64,000 nucleotides of DNA from the NCBI RefSeq assembly GCF_003355155.1, contig NZ_CP031320.1, forward strand, positions 4,393,367 through 4,457,366, read 5' to 3'. Source of the DNA: Streptomyces armeniacus. GTDB taxonomy: Bacteria; Actinomycetota; Actinomycetes; Streptomycetales; Streptomycetaceae. This document shows, in pieces, positions 26,834-34,444 of this stretch; position 1 is the first letter of the stretch; every line of letters begins with the position of its first letter. Both the position numbers and the translations under genes were made by a program. The notes beneath the pieces were generated by a model that searched no databases, had not been told where the DNA came from, and was given only the letters and a program-made list of their open reading frames with translations.

Positions 26834-27588
26834 TCGCCCTCCCTGCGGACGGTGAAACGCAGGTCGTAGCGGTCGCCCCGGTACAGGCTCTCGGTCACTT
26901 CCAGCGGGCAGTCCCGGTCGTCCAGGCCGATGCGGTGGACGCGCAGCGCCGGGGTGTTCTCCGGGGCGCGCAGCAGCGCGGCTTCCGTGCCGGTGAGGAC
27001 GGCGCCGGTGACGATCTGCTCGGCGCGGGTCAGCCGGAAGCCGTACGCGGAGTGCAGCAGCGCGTACAGCGAGCGCTCCAGGTCGTCCTGCTCCAGCAGT
27101 TCCGGCACACGGGCCTCGGGCAGGTACGTGGTCTCCAGGCACATCGGCCGGTTGTCGGCCAGCCGGAGCCGTGCGAGGCGTACGACGGACTCCTCGCCGG
27201 GGATGGCCAGTTGCTCGCCGATACGGTCGCCGGCCGGCATGGCCTCGGCGGCCAGCAGCCGTGAGGACGGCACCAGGCCGCGGGCGGTCATGTCCTCGCT
27301 GAACGACGTCATGGTCAGCGTCTTGCTGATCATCGGGCCCGCCGTGTACGTGCCGGAGCCGTGCACGCGGTAGATGCTGCCCGCGTCCTCCAGGGCGTCC
27401 AGCGCGCGGCGCACCGTCTGCCGGGAGACGCCGTGCTGTGTGGCGATCTCCCGTTCGGTGGGCAGCGGCGTGTGCGGCTCCAGCCCGGCGACCACCTCCT
27501 GGAGCCGCTGCCGCAGCCACTCGTGCTTGCTGGGCGTACCGCCCGCCTGCCTGCCGGGCGTACCGCCCGCGGTCGTGCTCACGCTCAC
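26830..27588 (-). CDS. GntR family (UTRA domain) transcriptional regulator
   Basis: The 252-residue product has a winged helix-turn-helix (LPTEREIATQHGVSRQTVRRAL) and a C-terminal UTRA ligand domain (RLRLADNRPMCLETTYLP, YGFRLTRAEQ, LEVTESLYRGDRYDLRF). This is the HutC subfamily, which usually senses a sugar phosphate or amino sugar. The GTG at 27588 overlaps the oxidoreductase stop; a second GTG at 27582 is equally possible. It is the middle gene of a three-gene operon whose products probably handle its effector. Confidence 0.88.
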   Translation of the reverse strand: MSVSTTAGGTPGRQAGGTPSKHEWLRQRLQEVVAGLEPHTPLPTEREIATQHGVSRQTVRRALDALEDAGSIYRVHGSGTYTAGPMISKTLTMTSFSEDMTARGLVPSSRLLAAEAMPAGDRIGEQLAIPGEESVVRLARLRLADNRPMCLETTYLPEARVPELLEQDDLERSLYALLHSAYGFRLTRAEQIVTGAVLTGTEAALLRAPENTPALRVHRIGLDDRDCPLEVTESLYRGDRYDLRFTVRREGE

Positions 27589-28595
27589 AGCCCTTCGACG
27601 TCCTCGGCCTGACCGGACCCGACCGAGCGCAGGATGGCGTCGTTCACGGCGACCGCGGACATCGCCTCGTCGACGCTGATCACGAAGTCCTCGTCGCGGC
27701 GCAGCGCCCGTACGAAGTGCGCCACCTCGGCCGCGAGGTCGCCGCTGATCCGGCCGTTGACGTCCGGCCAGTGGTTGCCGTCGGGGAGCGCGTAGCCCTT
27801 GGAGGAGCCGATCTGCAGCCCGTGGTCGCGCACGTCCACCTCCACGGTGCCGGAGGTGCCGATCAGCTCCAGCCGCCCGTCGATCTGGAACGCCGAGTTC
27901 TCGGGCCGTACCCAGCCGTTGAACAGCTGCCCGACGAAGCCGTCCGCGAAGTCCACGACGGACAGGATGGCATCCTCGCTGTCCACACCGAGACTGGGCA
28001 TCAGCCGCGAGACCGCGCGCGAGTACACCCGCGTGATCCTGGACCCGGTCACCCACTGCAGCGCGTCCACGTCGTGGATGCCGAGGTAGAAGACGACGCT
28101 GCTGGTGCCGTTGGTACGGGTGCCGATGTCGCGTACGGCGAACCGCCCCGCCTTCGCCACCACCGGGTCGCCGGCGGCGCCCCCGCGTACCGCCTCGGCG
28201 GCCTGCGCGTAGCGCGGGTCGAACCGCAGCAGCTGGCCGACCAGCAGCCGGGCCCCGCCGCGGCGGGCGGCGTCGGCGATGGCGCGGGCGCCGTCCAGGG
28301 TGTCCGCCATCGGCTTCTCCAGCAGCACCGGCTTGCCCGCGGCGAGCAGCGTCGAGGTGGCCGCCACGTGCAGCCGGTCGGGCAGCGCGACGATGTACGC
28401 GTCGATCGACGGGTCCTCGAGCGCGTCCTCGACGGTGCGGTGCCAGCGCGCGCCGTACTCCTCGGCGGCCCGCCTTCCGGCGGTCTCGTCCAGGTCGACG
28501 AGGGCGGCCAGTTCGGCGGTGTCGCACTCGGCGACCGTACGGGCGTGCAGGCTGCCCATGAAGCCGGCTCCGACGACGGCGAGGGACAGGGGCAT
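27585..28595 (-). CDS. Gfo/Idh/MocA family oxidoreductase (inositol dehydrogenase-like)
   Basis: The 336-residue product has the NAD(P) motif VVGAGFMGSLHA, the EKP motif at residues 93-95, and YLGIHDVDALQWV with the conserved catalytic HDVD. This matches inositol 2-dehydrogenase-like enzymes that oxidise cyclitols or sugars. The ATG follows a GGAGAAACC site. It is first in the operon with gntR and the ROK gene. Only 66 bp separate its start from the poly-G run and duplication at 28.67 kb, so its promoter region may be truncated or misassembled. Confidence 0.87.
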   Translation of the reverse strand: MPLSLAVVGAGFMGSLHARTVAECDTAELAALVDLDETAGRRAAEEYGARWHRTVEDALEDPSIDAYIVALPDRLHVAATSTLLAAGKPVLLEKPMADTLDGARAIADAARRGGARLLVGQLLRFDPRYAQAAEAVRGGAAGDPVVAKAGRFAVRDIGTRTNGTSSVVFYLGIHDVDALQWVTGSRITRVYSRAVSRLMPSLGVDSEDAILSVVDFADGFVGQLFNGWVRPENSAFQIDGRLELIGTSGTVEVDVRDHGLQIGSSKGYALPDGNHWPDVNGRISGDLAAEVAHFVRALRRDEDFVISVDEAMSAVAVNDAILRSVGSGQAEDVEGL

Positions 28596-28680
28596 GGGTT
28601 TCTCCTTGGGTCGTACGTGAACGAGCGGGTGCGGACGTTCTGTTGGCGGCTCGGGGGCTCGGGGGCGGGGGGGGGGGGGT

Positions 28681-28843
28681 CACCAGGGCTCAGAAGAGAC
28701 TCGCGGAGGACGACAGGCTGCTGCCGTGGTGGGAGGGCAAGGTGTGCCTGGCCGCCCGGAAGGACGTCGCGGGCGTCGAGGGGTGCCTCGACCCGTAGAT
28801 CATCATGAAGATGTGGGAGCTGAGCCGGAAGTCCAGCTGGTAG
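28681..28843 (+). pseudogene. 3' fragment of the ABC binding-lipoprotein gene
   Basis: This duplicates the last 54 codons of the gene at 4293-5879, including its stop (28841-28843). It has no start and carries an extra in-frame TAG at 28797-28799 where the intact copy has TCG. It cannot encode a functional product. Confidence 0.85.
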
Positions 28844-28909
28844 CAGCCGGTTGCACGGGGTGCGGCGGGCCGGGCGGAGGGCCGGATTCCGCCGGTCTCG
28901 GCGGCCGGG

Positions 28910-28932
28910 TTGTCAGTGGCCACCGGTACGTT
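28910..28932 (+). promoter_or_regulatory. Orphan copy of the ung damage promoter
   Basis: TTGTCAGTG-N8-TACGTT, identical to the ung promoter at 5946-5968, lies within the duplicated segment. Here it points toward the convergent XRE gene and has no gene to drive, so if it is real it would produce antisense RNA. Confidence 0.5.
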
Positions 28933-29022
28933 CGGGCAGTGCAGAACGAAGCAACGAGCCCGCACATACACCTCGCTCGGCCTGCTCGGCTGCATCGACA
29001 CCCGCACCCACCCCATACGACA

Positions 29023-29065
29023 ACGTCGGCCTTCAAGACCACAACCGGGTCTTGAAGGCCGACGT
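29023..29065. terminator. Perfect 18-bp stem-loop
   Basis: An 18-nt arm at 29023-29040 and its exact reverse complement at 29048-29065 are separated by a 7-nt loop. It lies 76 bp past the stop of the XRE gene, so it may be its terminator. The exact pairing also fits an element end or a fold-back artefact near the doubtful seam. Confidence 0.55.
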
Positions 29066-29141
29066 CACGCGAGCCCCCGAATTAACCAACAGCGTCTCTG
29101 TCGGGGCGGGGGCCGTCGTGTCTCCTCGGGCCGACACCCAG

Positions 29142-29993
29142 TCAGCCGCCCAGGGATGCCACCGCGTCCGCGACGAGGGCGCGGGCCGCCGCTCCCCGTG
29201 CGGCCTGCTGCGAGAGACGTTCAAAGGCGCGGGTGTACAGCTCGATCTGACTGGGCTGTGTGAGCGTGGAGGCAGCGTCCAGGGTGTCGGCGTGCACCCT
29301 GCGGTCATCGAAGACCGTGAAGGTTGGCATGGGCCAGACAGCCCGTTGTTCCGAGAACGGGACGATGCCGACGGCGACGTTCTGAAGGTCCATGGCTCCG
29401 AGCAGGTGGCCGAGCTGCGCCGCCATGGTTTCGGCGCTGCACAGCCGGTATCGCAACACCGACTCTTCCAGCACGAAGGAGAACCGGCGCCCACCGTTGC
29501 TCAACACCTCATTTCGCCGCATGCGGGCTGCCACGGCATCACTCACGTCATCCGGTGTACCTCGGAAGTCCGCGATGGAGGACAGCAGCGCGGAGGCGTA
29601 CCCCACTGTCTGAAGAAACCCAGGGATCACGTCGGATACATAGACGCGGAAGGTCTTGGTCTGTTGGTACACGTCGCCGGTGGTCTCTTGCAGGCGCCGG
29701 AGGCCGGTCCGCTGAAGCCGCCTCCACTCCACATGCGCTTCCGCGGACTGCCGGTTGGCCGCGATCAGGTCGGCTGCCTGGTCGTCAGCGGCACAGGCCC
29801 GGCACCACACTCGGATATCGGCATCGGAGGGCGGCGTCTTGGCGTTCTCGATCCGGGACGACTTCGATTCCGACCAACCGCACCTGACCGCCAGCTCCCG
29901 CCCGCTGATCCCCTCATCCTTCCGGATCTCCCGCAGGCGGGCCGCGAGTTTCTCCCGGGCCTTCTGAACGCGTGAAGAGGGGTGCGGCGGCAT
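29142..29993 (-). CDS. XRE family regulator with DUF5753 domain (first of two)
   Basis: The 283-residue product has an N-terminal helix-turn-helix (LREIRKDEGISGRELAVRCGWSESKSSRIEN, seen as ISGRELAVRCGWSESKSSRIE) and the DUF5753 domain (YVSDVIPGFLQTVGYASALL, VLEESVLRYRL). This architecture is abundant in Streptomyces and is associated with developmental and antibiotic regulation. The ATG at 29993 was chosen because the conserved part begins soon after; an ATG at 30047 is possible. It follows the DUF6879 gene on the same strand, 14 bp apart, so the two are one operon and probably functional partners. Confidence 0.85.
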   Translation of the reverse strand: MPPHPSSRVQKAREKLAARLREIRKDEGISGRELAVRCGWSESKSSRIENAKTPPSDADIRVWCRACAADDQAADLIAANRQSAEAHVEWRRLQRTGLRRLQETTGDVYQQTKTFRVYVSDVIPGFLQTVGYASALLSSIADFRGTPDDVSDAVAARMRRNEVLSNGGRRFSFVLEESVLRYRLCSAETMAAQLGHLLGAMDLQNVAVGIVPFSEQRAVWPMPTFTVFDDRRVHADTLDAASTLTQPSQIELYTRAFERLSQQAARGAAARALVADAVASLGG

Positions 29994-30007
29994 GGAGCTG
30001 GCTTTCG

Positions 30008-30526
30008 TCAGACGTTGTACCGGTTGTGCGGGATCGCTCGCTCCCAAACCGTTTCAAACGCGGCGGAGCACAGCTTCACCGCTTCCGGATCGGCCGTGAT
30101 CTCGTCCTCCACCACCGCGCCGTCACCCGAGAAGTGGTGCACCCGGAGCAGCGCGTCATCGAACAGCCAGAAGTCGTTTCCCGGCAAGGGGATGTTCGTG
30201 GCCAGTCGCCGGGGCAGCCAGCGGACTTGCTCTCCGGCCGTGACGTTGGCATGAGTGACGTAGTGCTCCCACCGGACGTACTCCGATACCGGCTCGGAGA
30301 CCACCCGCGCCCTTCGGATCACCACACCACTGGCCACCGTGTCAGCGATCAACTGGTCGTACGGATGCCACCAGGACTCGCGATCCTCCCAGTTGATCCG
30401 CTGCCCGCGCTTCCATGCCTCGAACCGGTCCGTGGCAGCGTACGAATCGCGCAACTCCAGGTGGACGGCGGAGCGCTCGCACCCACCAAGCAGCTCAGCG
30501 AAGCTGGGCGCGCTCGACGGCATCAC
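30008..30526 (-). CDS. DUF6879 family protein
   Basis: The 172-residue product has the DUF6879 signatures HLELRDSYAATDRFEAWKRGQ, VIRRARVVSEPVSEYVRWEH and NDFWLFDD. Members are regularly encoded beside XRE-DUF5753 regulators in Streptomyces. No enzymatic motif is visible. The start overlaps the end of the upstream 84-residue gene by 32 bp, which suggests translational coupling. The likely role is as a partner or effector of the neighbouring regulator; this is inferred from context only. Confidence 0.75.
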   Translation of the reverse strand: MMPSSAPSFAELLGGCERSAVHLELRDSYAATDRFEAWKRGQRINWEDRESWWHPYDQLIADTVASGVVIRRARVVSEPVSEYVRWEHYVTHANVTAGEQVRWLPRRLATNIPLPGNDFWLFDDALLRVHHFSGDGAVVEDEITADPEAVKLCSAAFETVWERAIPHNRYNV

Positions 30527-30749
30527 ACGCCTCCCTGATCATCGGAATCATCCGGGCCGGAATCCTGACGATGGCCTCACCGCCGGGGACGGGACCGTTC
30601 GCGGGGCTGGCTCCCTCGCACTCCGCCTGAGTCTCGGGACTCGGCTTCCATCCCTGCAACAAGATCTCCTGAGCTTCCCCGTCCGCCCACACGGTGGGGC
30701 AGTGGTCCCGGTCGGTGTCGGGGTCGATCCCAACGAACTCCACGGCCAT
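30495..30749 (-). CDS. Small hypothetical protein upstream of DUF6879
   Basis: The 84-residue acidic protein (MAVEFVGIDPDTDRDHCPTV, then WADGEAQEILLQGWKP) has a pattern seen in small Streptomyces proteins that precede DUF6879 and XRE genes. It ends in a helix (RMIPMIREACDAVERAQLR). The ATG at 30749 follows GGGAGC. It is the first gene of the three-gene minus-strand operon. I do not recognise a functional domain. Confidence 0.7.
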   Translation of the reverse strand: MAVEFVGIDPDTDRDHCPTVWADGEAQEILLQGWKPSPETQAECEGASPANGPVPGGEAIVRIPARMIPMIREACDAVERAQLR

Positions 30750-30790
30750 GGCAGCTCCCTGGTCCGGATAATTGCTCGGGCTTGCATCAG

Positions 30791-30818
30791 CGTCTACGAA
30801 CTGGCTCGATAGCGTCAA
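30791..30818 (-). promoter_or_regulatory. Promoter of the DUF6879-XRE operon
   Basis: On the minus strand TTGACG (30818-30813), a 16-nt spacer and TAGACG (30796-30791) match the principal sigma consensus well. The ATG at 30749 lies about 35 nt past the expected start of transcription. Confidence 0.6.
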
Positions 30819-31039
30819 TGCCGCATTAAGCCAAGCGAATTGAGGTGCAATCTCGTGCAAATTCGTAGAGCCCGGCACGCCCCGCTTCCTACCGTCGCCA
30901 CATCGATGGCGCGGGGCCGATCCCCGCACTCCCGGCGAAGGGATACGCATGATGGCCGCAGCGCACGACTTCGAGTTCCGCACATCCACCGCGTGCGCTG
31001 GAATCGTTCCGGGGCCTCCGCCGCCGCTGAGCAAGCGAC

Positions 31040-31074
31040 GGCCCCCGCCCGTGCCTAGTGCCTGGGCGGGGGCC
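31040..31074. terminator. GC-rich terminator hairpin
   Basis: GGCCCCCGCCC (31040-31050) and GGGCGGGGGCC (31064-31074) form a perfect 11-bp stem with a 13-nt loop. It lies 21 bp past the stop of the minus-strand DUF397 gene and probably ends that transcript. Confidence 0.65.
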
Positions 31075-31095
31075 GGTCGTTGCTTCGTGCGTGGC

Positions 31096-31302
31096 TCAGG
31101 CGCTGAACTCCCCGCCCCTGACGGCGCCGACGAACGACGACCAGGCGGCCGACTCGAACGCGAGCGCGGGGCCGTGCGGGTTCTTGCTGTCACGGACGGG
31201 GACGACGCCGCGCGAGGCGACGAGGTTTCCGGCGACCTCCACGCAGGCGCCGCCGTTCTCACTATAGGAGGACTTCAACCAACGGGGGGACTCGGTCGTC
31301 AC
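31096..31302 (-). CDS. DUF397 domain protein
   Basis: The 68-residue product has the DUF397 pattern: WLKSSYSENGGACVEVA near the N-terminus, VPVRDSKNPHGPALAF in the middle, and WSSFVGAVRGGEF at the end. DUF397 proteins are usually encoded beside XRE-DUF5753 regulators, as here, where the start overlaps the xre stop by four bases. In characterised Streptomyces pairs they act together, and a role as a counterpart or antitoxin-like partner has been proposed. A specific function for this one cannot be read. Confidence 0.88.
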   Translation of the reverse strand: MTTESPRWLKSSYSENGGACVEVAGNLVASRGVVPVRDSKNPHGPALAFESAAWSSFVGAVRGGEFSA

Positions 31303-32135
31303 GGGGTGCCCTTTCGCAACTGGTTGACCATGGCCACAGATTCCGCCTGCGAGCAGGCTTCGGCCTGTAGTTGATGGTAGGCCGCCATCATGGGCAGGAC
31401 GAACCTGTCGTCCCGTTCAAGATGGCCCCGCTGGGCGGACTCGGCGTACGACAGGAGCGACCGGTCCGACATCGTGAGGATGTAGACCGGCAGGCTGAGC
31501 GGTCGGCGCTCCCCCATGGTGAACGGGGCGATCTGAAGCACGGTGTTGGGCAGCTCGGCAAACTCGAGTAGCCGCGCCAACTGGGCTTTCATGACGGCGG
31601 GTTGGCCGACGGGTCGACGGAGACAGCTTTCATCCAGCACCGCGGAGATCAGCGGCGGGGGCGTCCGAACGAGCGCGGCCTGCCGCTCCGCGACGAGCGT
31701 GACCCTCTCGTGTGCCTGCTCGTCGGTGATCGCTCCCCGCTTGACGGCGCTGTCCGCCACGACCGTTGCGTACTCGGATGTCTGAAGCAGGCCGGGAATA
31801 ACACCTACTTCGTACAGCCGGATCTCCGCCGCGCGCGCCTCGTGGTCAACGAATTGAGGGAAGCCCTCCAGCAGGCTGCCGTGCCGGATCTCGCGCCCCT
31901 GGCGCTCGAACGTGTCGGTGGTGTCCGCGATACCGAAGGCAAGGTCCACACTGCGCGAGAAGCGCAAGGTCGGCATCTTCCGAGCAGTTTCCACAGCCGA
32001 GACATGCGAACTGGCATACCCCACCCGCTCCGCCAGGTCCTCCTGTGTCCAGCCACGTTCCTCCCGTGCATGGCGTAAACGAGCGCCGAAGGCGGCCTGA
32101 GGAGAACTGTCCGGGTCCAACTCCTTACGGTTCAA
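31299..32135 (-). CDS. XRE family regulator with DUF5753 domain (second of two)
   Basis: The 278-residue product has a helix-turn-helix (ARLRHAREERGWTQEDLAERV, then GYASSHVSAVE) and DUF5753 (LYEVGVIPGLLQTSEYATVV, VLDESCLRRPVG). It is paired with the DUF397 gene and divergent from three small plus-strand genes, with 105 bp between starts. This is the layout of whiJ-like loci of Streptomyces. It probably represses or modulates the small genes and possibly the peptide operon downstream; that link is inferred from position. Confidence 0.87.
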   Translation of the reverse strand: MNRKELDPDSSPQAAFGARLRHAREERGWTQEDLAERVGYASSHVSAVETARKMPTLRFSRSVDLAFGIADTTDTFERQGREIRHGSLLEGFPQFVDHEARAAEIRLYEVGVIPGLLQTSEYATVVADSAVKRGAITDEQAHERVTLVAERQAALVRTPPPLISAVLDESCLRRPVGQPAVMKAQLARLLEFAELPNTVLQIAPFTMGERRPLSLPVYILTMSDRSLLSYAESAQRGHLERDDRFVLPMMAAYHQLQAEACSQAESVAMVNQLRKGTP

Positions 32136-32240
32136 AGCGCTTGCACCAATCTTTCGTTCTTGGCTGACCAGTTGAATGGTTCCCCGCCGTGGGCCACGCT
32201 GAACCCCTTAGTAGTCGCAGCACTACGGAGAGGAGCGGAC

Positions 32241-32471
32241 ATGTCCGATTGGCGGACGGCGAATAAGCTCAGGGAGGCGGAGGAGGCGGAGGAGGCGCGG
32301 GAGGCGCTGCGTGCGGCGTTGCGGCGGGCGGGTATTCAGCTGCCGTCGATGGACGTGCGCCCCACGACGCGTGCCGACGGCGCGGGGTACGCCCTGGTGA
32401 GCCTCGGGGACTGCGCTCCGGTCGTGGCGCGTGACCTGGCGGCGGCCATCGAGAGGGGGGCGGCGCGGTGA
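32241..32471 (+). CDS. Small helical protein, first of three
   Basis: The 76-residue product has an acidic, charged N-terminal helix (ANKLREAEEAEEAREALRAAL) with coiled-coil character, followed by VRPTTRADGAGYALVSLGDC and a terminal helix. The ATG at 32241 follows GGAGAGGAGCGG. It resembles the small proteins often encoded divergently from XRE-DUF397 pairs, but no named domain is recognised. Its stop overlaps the next gene's GTG by four bases. Confidence 0.7.
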   Translation: MSDWRTANKLREAEEAEEAREALRAALRRAGIQLPSMDVRPTTRADGAGYALVSLGDCAPVVARDLAAAIERGAAR

Positions 32472-32728
32472 CCCCGGGCGCGTTCCGCGCTGTTCCGTAC
32501 GCGGTCGTGCGGGACGAGGCGGTGGAGCCCACGTACGAGGCGGAGTGCGCCTCGGGCGAGATCGCGTGCTGCGAGAACTCCGGGCCGCATCGGGACGCGG
32601 GCCCGGTCGAGGTGTGGATGCGCCGACACGCCGACGACACCGGGCACCGCCGCTGCCTCCGGATCTTCTCCGACTACGCGTTGGTGCGACGGGGCGAACC
32701 GGTGCCGGTGGAAGGGTGCGCGTCGTGA
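32468..32728 (+). CDS. Small cysteine-containing protein (DUF7848-like), second of three
   Basis: The 86-residue product starts at GTG in a four-base overlap with the preceding gene. The pattern YEAECASGEIACCENSG, then VEVWMRRHADDTGHRRCLRIF resembles a family of small Streptomyces proteins annotated DUF7848, with cysteines that could bind zinc. There is no signal peptide. Family assignment is tentative; expression with its two neighbours is likely. Confidence 0.65.
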   Translation: MTPGAFRAVPYAVVRDEAVEPTYEAECASGEIACCENSGPHRDAGPVEVWMRRHADDTGHRRCLRIFSDYALVRRGEPVPVEGCAS

Positions 32729-33066
32729 ACCCCGCCCTCGCGGTCGAGCGCTCGTGGCGCGTGACGTGGCCCCCGGTCGCGCAGACCGGCGACGGCAACG
32801 CGTGGGTGACGGGGGCGTGTTGGCTGTACTGCCGGCGCGAGGGCGTACGCGTGCTGTGGGTCGGCTCCGTGCGTACGCCGGGCGCGACGGGCGACGTGTA
32901 CGCGTGCGGCCCGTGCATCGCGGAGCTGGACCGCATGGTGCGCGAGGAGTCGTACGGCAGGGACCCGGCGGGGGCGGCCGGAACGACGACGTGTGAACAC
33001 CGGCGGCTGGCGAAGCGCGGCGGCAAGACGCACTGCCGGGACTGCGAGCGACAGCTCTACCTGTGA
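32725..33066 (+). CDS. Small zinc-ribbon-like protein, third of three
   Basis: The 113-residue product starts at GTG, again overlapping the upstream stop by four bases. Cysteine motifs GACWLYC and ACGPC, and a second group CEHRRLAKRGGKTHCRDC near the C-terminus, look like zinc-binding knuckles. Proteins of this kind may bind nucleic acid or other proteins. No family was recognised. It is the last gene before the radical SAM operon, separated from it by 81 bp. Confidence 0.65.
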   Translation: MNPALAVERSWRVTWPPVAQTGDGNAWVTGACWLYCRREGVRVLWVGSVRTPGATGDVYACGPCIAELDRMVREESYGRDPAGAAGTTTCEHRRLAKRGGKTHCRDCERQLYL

Positions 33067-33147
33067 ACTGTTCACGCTCCCGCGCCCGCCCGGCCAGCCC
33101 CAGGACGGCACGGTGGCCGCAGGGGTCTATTCGACAGCGGAGGACAC

Positions 33148-34266
33148 ATGCACCAGGTGATTGCCAGCCCGCAACATGACAAGTTCGTCGTCGTACGGCC
33201 GGGCGCGCGCAAGGGAATGCACATCCCTCGGGACTTCTACCGGGAGTTGACAGAGTCCGTATCGCGGGAAAGGCCCGTCCTGCCGTGGCTTGCCGACGCT
33301 GCTCGGCAGGCGTGGGGACTGGACCTCTCAGGACGGCCCAGCACGGGGACTGTGCTTGTCCGCCCCATCACGCGGTTGAACTACAGCCGGGCAACCTACG
33401 AGATCAACAAGGGCTGCAACTTCAACTGCGAGCACTGCTTTCTCGCGGAGCGCAGGTTTTCCGGGGTACCGCGAGACGAGAAGGACCGACTGCTTGCCGT
33501 GTTGCGTGACGCCGGCGTCCTGTGGCTGCAGTTCACGGGCGGGGAACCCACGATTGACCGGGACTTCCGTCACGCCTACCGGCAGGCGTACAGAATGGGG
33601 ATGATGATCGAGATCCTGACGAACGGGTCGCGACTGCACCAGGCGGAGACCATCGGACTCCTGTCGTCCATGCCTCCGCACAAGGTGACCGTCTCGCTTT
33701 ACGGAGCATCCGAGGAGAGCTTCGATTCCCTGACGCGGAAGCCTGGCGCGTTCAAGCTCCTGATGAAGGGCCTCAGTGCTGCCCAAGAAGCCGGTGTGTC
33801 ACTCGAACTCGCTTTGATCATCACGAAGCACAACGCGCATGAAGTGGATGAGATGCGCGCCGTGGCAGAACGCTACGCCGTGAGCTTCAGGGAATACGCG
33901 AACATCTCACCCACGTACGACGGCAACCCCGAACCGCTTGCGGCGCAGGCGCCCGGGTTTCTGAACAAGTCCGCCGTCTTCGAAGGCTGTCCGGCTGGAC
34001 ACTCGTTCTTTCACGTGGACCCGCACGGTTTCGCGACCATGTGCAAAGTCGGTCGTGAGAACCCCGTCAACCTGATGACAGACGGGCTGGACGGGCTCCT
34101 GCGTCTGCCTGCCATCGCGGACGCCCAAATGCTTCGCTCCGGAGGTTGTGGCGGCTGTCGGCTCTCGGCCACTTGCCGGGTGTGCCGACCGCTCGCAAAG
34201 GCCTACCAGGAAGCGAAGGCACCACTGGAAACCTACTGTCAACACGGAAACGGAGTCATGGCATGA
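33148..34266 (+). CDS. Radical SAM/SPASM peptide-modifying enzyme
   Basis: The 372-residue product has the radical SAM cluster motif C90-x3-C94-x2-C97 (CNFNCEHC) and the SAM-binding GGEP at 131-134. A C-terminal SPASM domain has seven cysteines (281, 299, 334, 337, 343, 346, 364) spaced CX2CX5CX2C in the central group, enough for two auxiliary iron-sulfur clusters. The N-terminal 75 residues may be a peptide-binding module. Such enzymes install thioether or C-C crosslinks in ribosomal peptides or modify peptide side chains. The ATG follows GGAGGAC. The stop overlaps the start of a 56-codon gene, whose product is the obvious substrate. Confidence 0.93.
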   Translation: MHQVIASPQHDKFVVVRPGARKGMHIPRDFYRELTESVSRERPVLPWLADAARQAWGLDLSGRPSTGTVLVRPITRLNYSRATYEINKGCNFNCEHCFLAERRFSGVPRDEKDRLLAVLRDAGVLWLQFTGGEPTIDRDFRHAYRQAYRMGMMIEILTNGSRLHQAETIGLLSSMPPHKVTVSLYGASEESFDSLTRKPGAFKLLMKGLSAAQEAGVSLELALIITKHNAHEVDEMRAVAERYAVSFREYANISPTYDGNPEPLAAQAPGFLNKSAVFEGCPAGHSFFHVDPHGFATMCKVGRENPVNLMTDGLDGLLRLPAIADAQMLRSGGCGGCRLSATCRVCRPLAKAYQEAKAPLETYCQHGNGVMA

Positions 34267-34433
34267 CCGCAGTAGCCGTAGAGATCACCCCCCGGCAGGT
34301 GGCGGCCTCGCCCACGCCAACAGCCCTCCCTCAGGCGAGCCCTGAGCCCGTTGGTGTGGTCATTGTCGAGGATGTGGAGACGCTCGCCGAAGGCACCGGC
34401 CCCGGCTGCAACGACGACAACCCCTACCGGTAA
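34263..34433 (+). CDS. Candidate RiPP precursor peptide
   Basis: The 56-residue product starts at an ATG overlapping the radical SAM stop by four bases. The N-terminal part looks like a leader: VAVEITPRQVAASPTPTAL, then VGVVIVEDVETLAEG, hydrophobic and acidic. A short C-terminal segment, GTGPGCNDDNPYR, would be the core. It has the only cysteine (C49), five Asn/Asp/Gly-type small polar residues and Y55. One cysteine permits at most one thioether ring to a backbone or side-chain carbon. No cleavage motif is certain, though the Gly-rich GTGPG junction is suggestive. A search may show that this family is already named. Confidence 0.8.
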   Translation: MTAVAVEITPRQVAASPTPTALPQASPEPVGVVIVEDVETLAEGTGPGCNDDNPYR

Positions 34434-34444
34434 AGAAGCACATC

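Larger units (their letters stand above)
28681..28969 (+). repeat. Copy B of the 289-bp duplication (degraded copy)
   Basis: The segment repeats 5717-6005 in the same orientation. Of about 12 differences, six are T-to-G and three C-to-A, and 11 fall in the first 120 bp, next to a 13-base G run. That pattern looks like failing base calls at a read or contig end rather than natural drift. The similarity stops sharply after CGCACATAC. Confidence 0.95.
28596..29141. other. Gene-free seam: poly-G run, duplicated segment and hairpin
   Basis: This 546-bp stretch contains, in order: the oxidoreductase 5' flank; a G-rich run ending in 13 consecutive G (28667-28679); the degraded duplicate of 5717-6005; about 53 bp of unique sequence; a perfect 18-bp stem-loop (29023-29065); and the 3' flank of an XRE regulator gene. 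No intact gene is present. The sequence quality of the left part is doubtful. Confidence 0.85.
30750..31095. other. Intergenic region between the two XRE operons
   Basis: This 346-bp stretch holds the promoter of the small gene-DUF6879-XRE operon (30791-30818) and a terminator-like hairpin (31040-31074). A plus-strand ATG at 30949 with a GAAGGGA site opens a frame that continues antisense through the DUF397 gene, so it was not accepted as a gene. Confidence 0.55.

Noticed and set aside
28681..28843. Second functional ABC lipoprotein gene
   Set aside because: Only the last 54 codons are present, with an internal stop and error-like substitutions.
30949..31374. Small plus-strand gene with a plausible ribosome-binding site
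   Set aside because: The frame continues through a terminator hairpin and antisense to the DUF397 gene; the first 28 codons alone have no stop or family resemblance.
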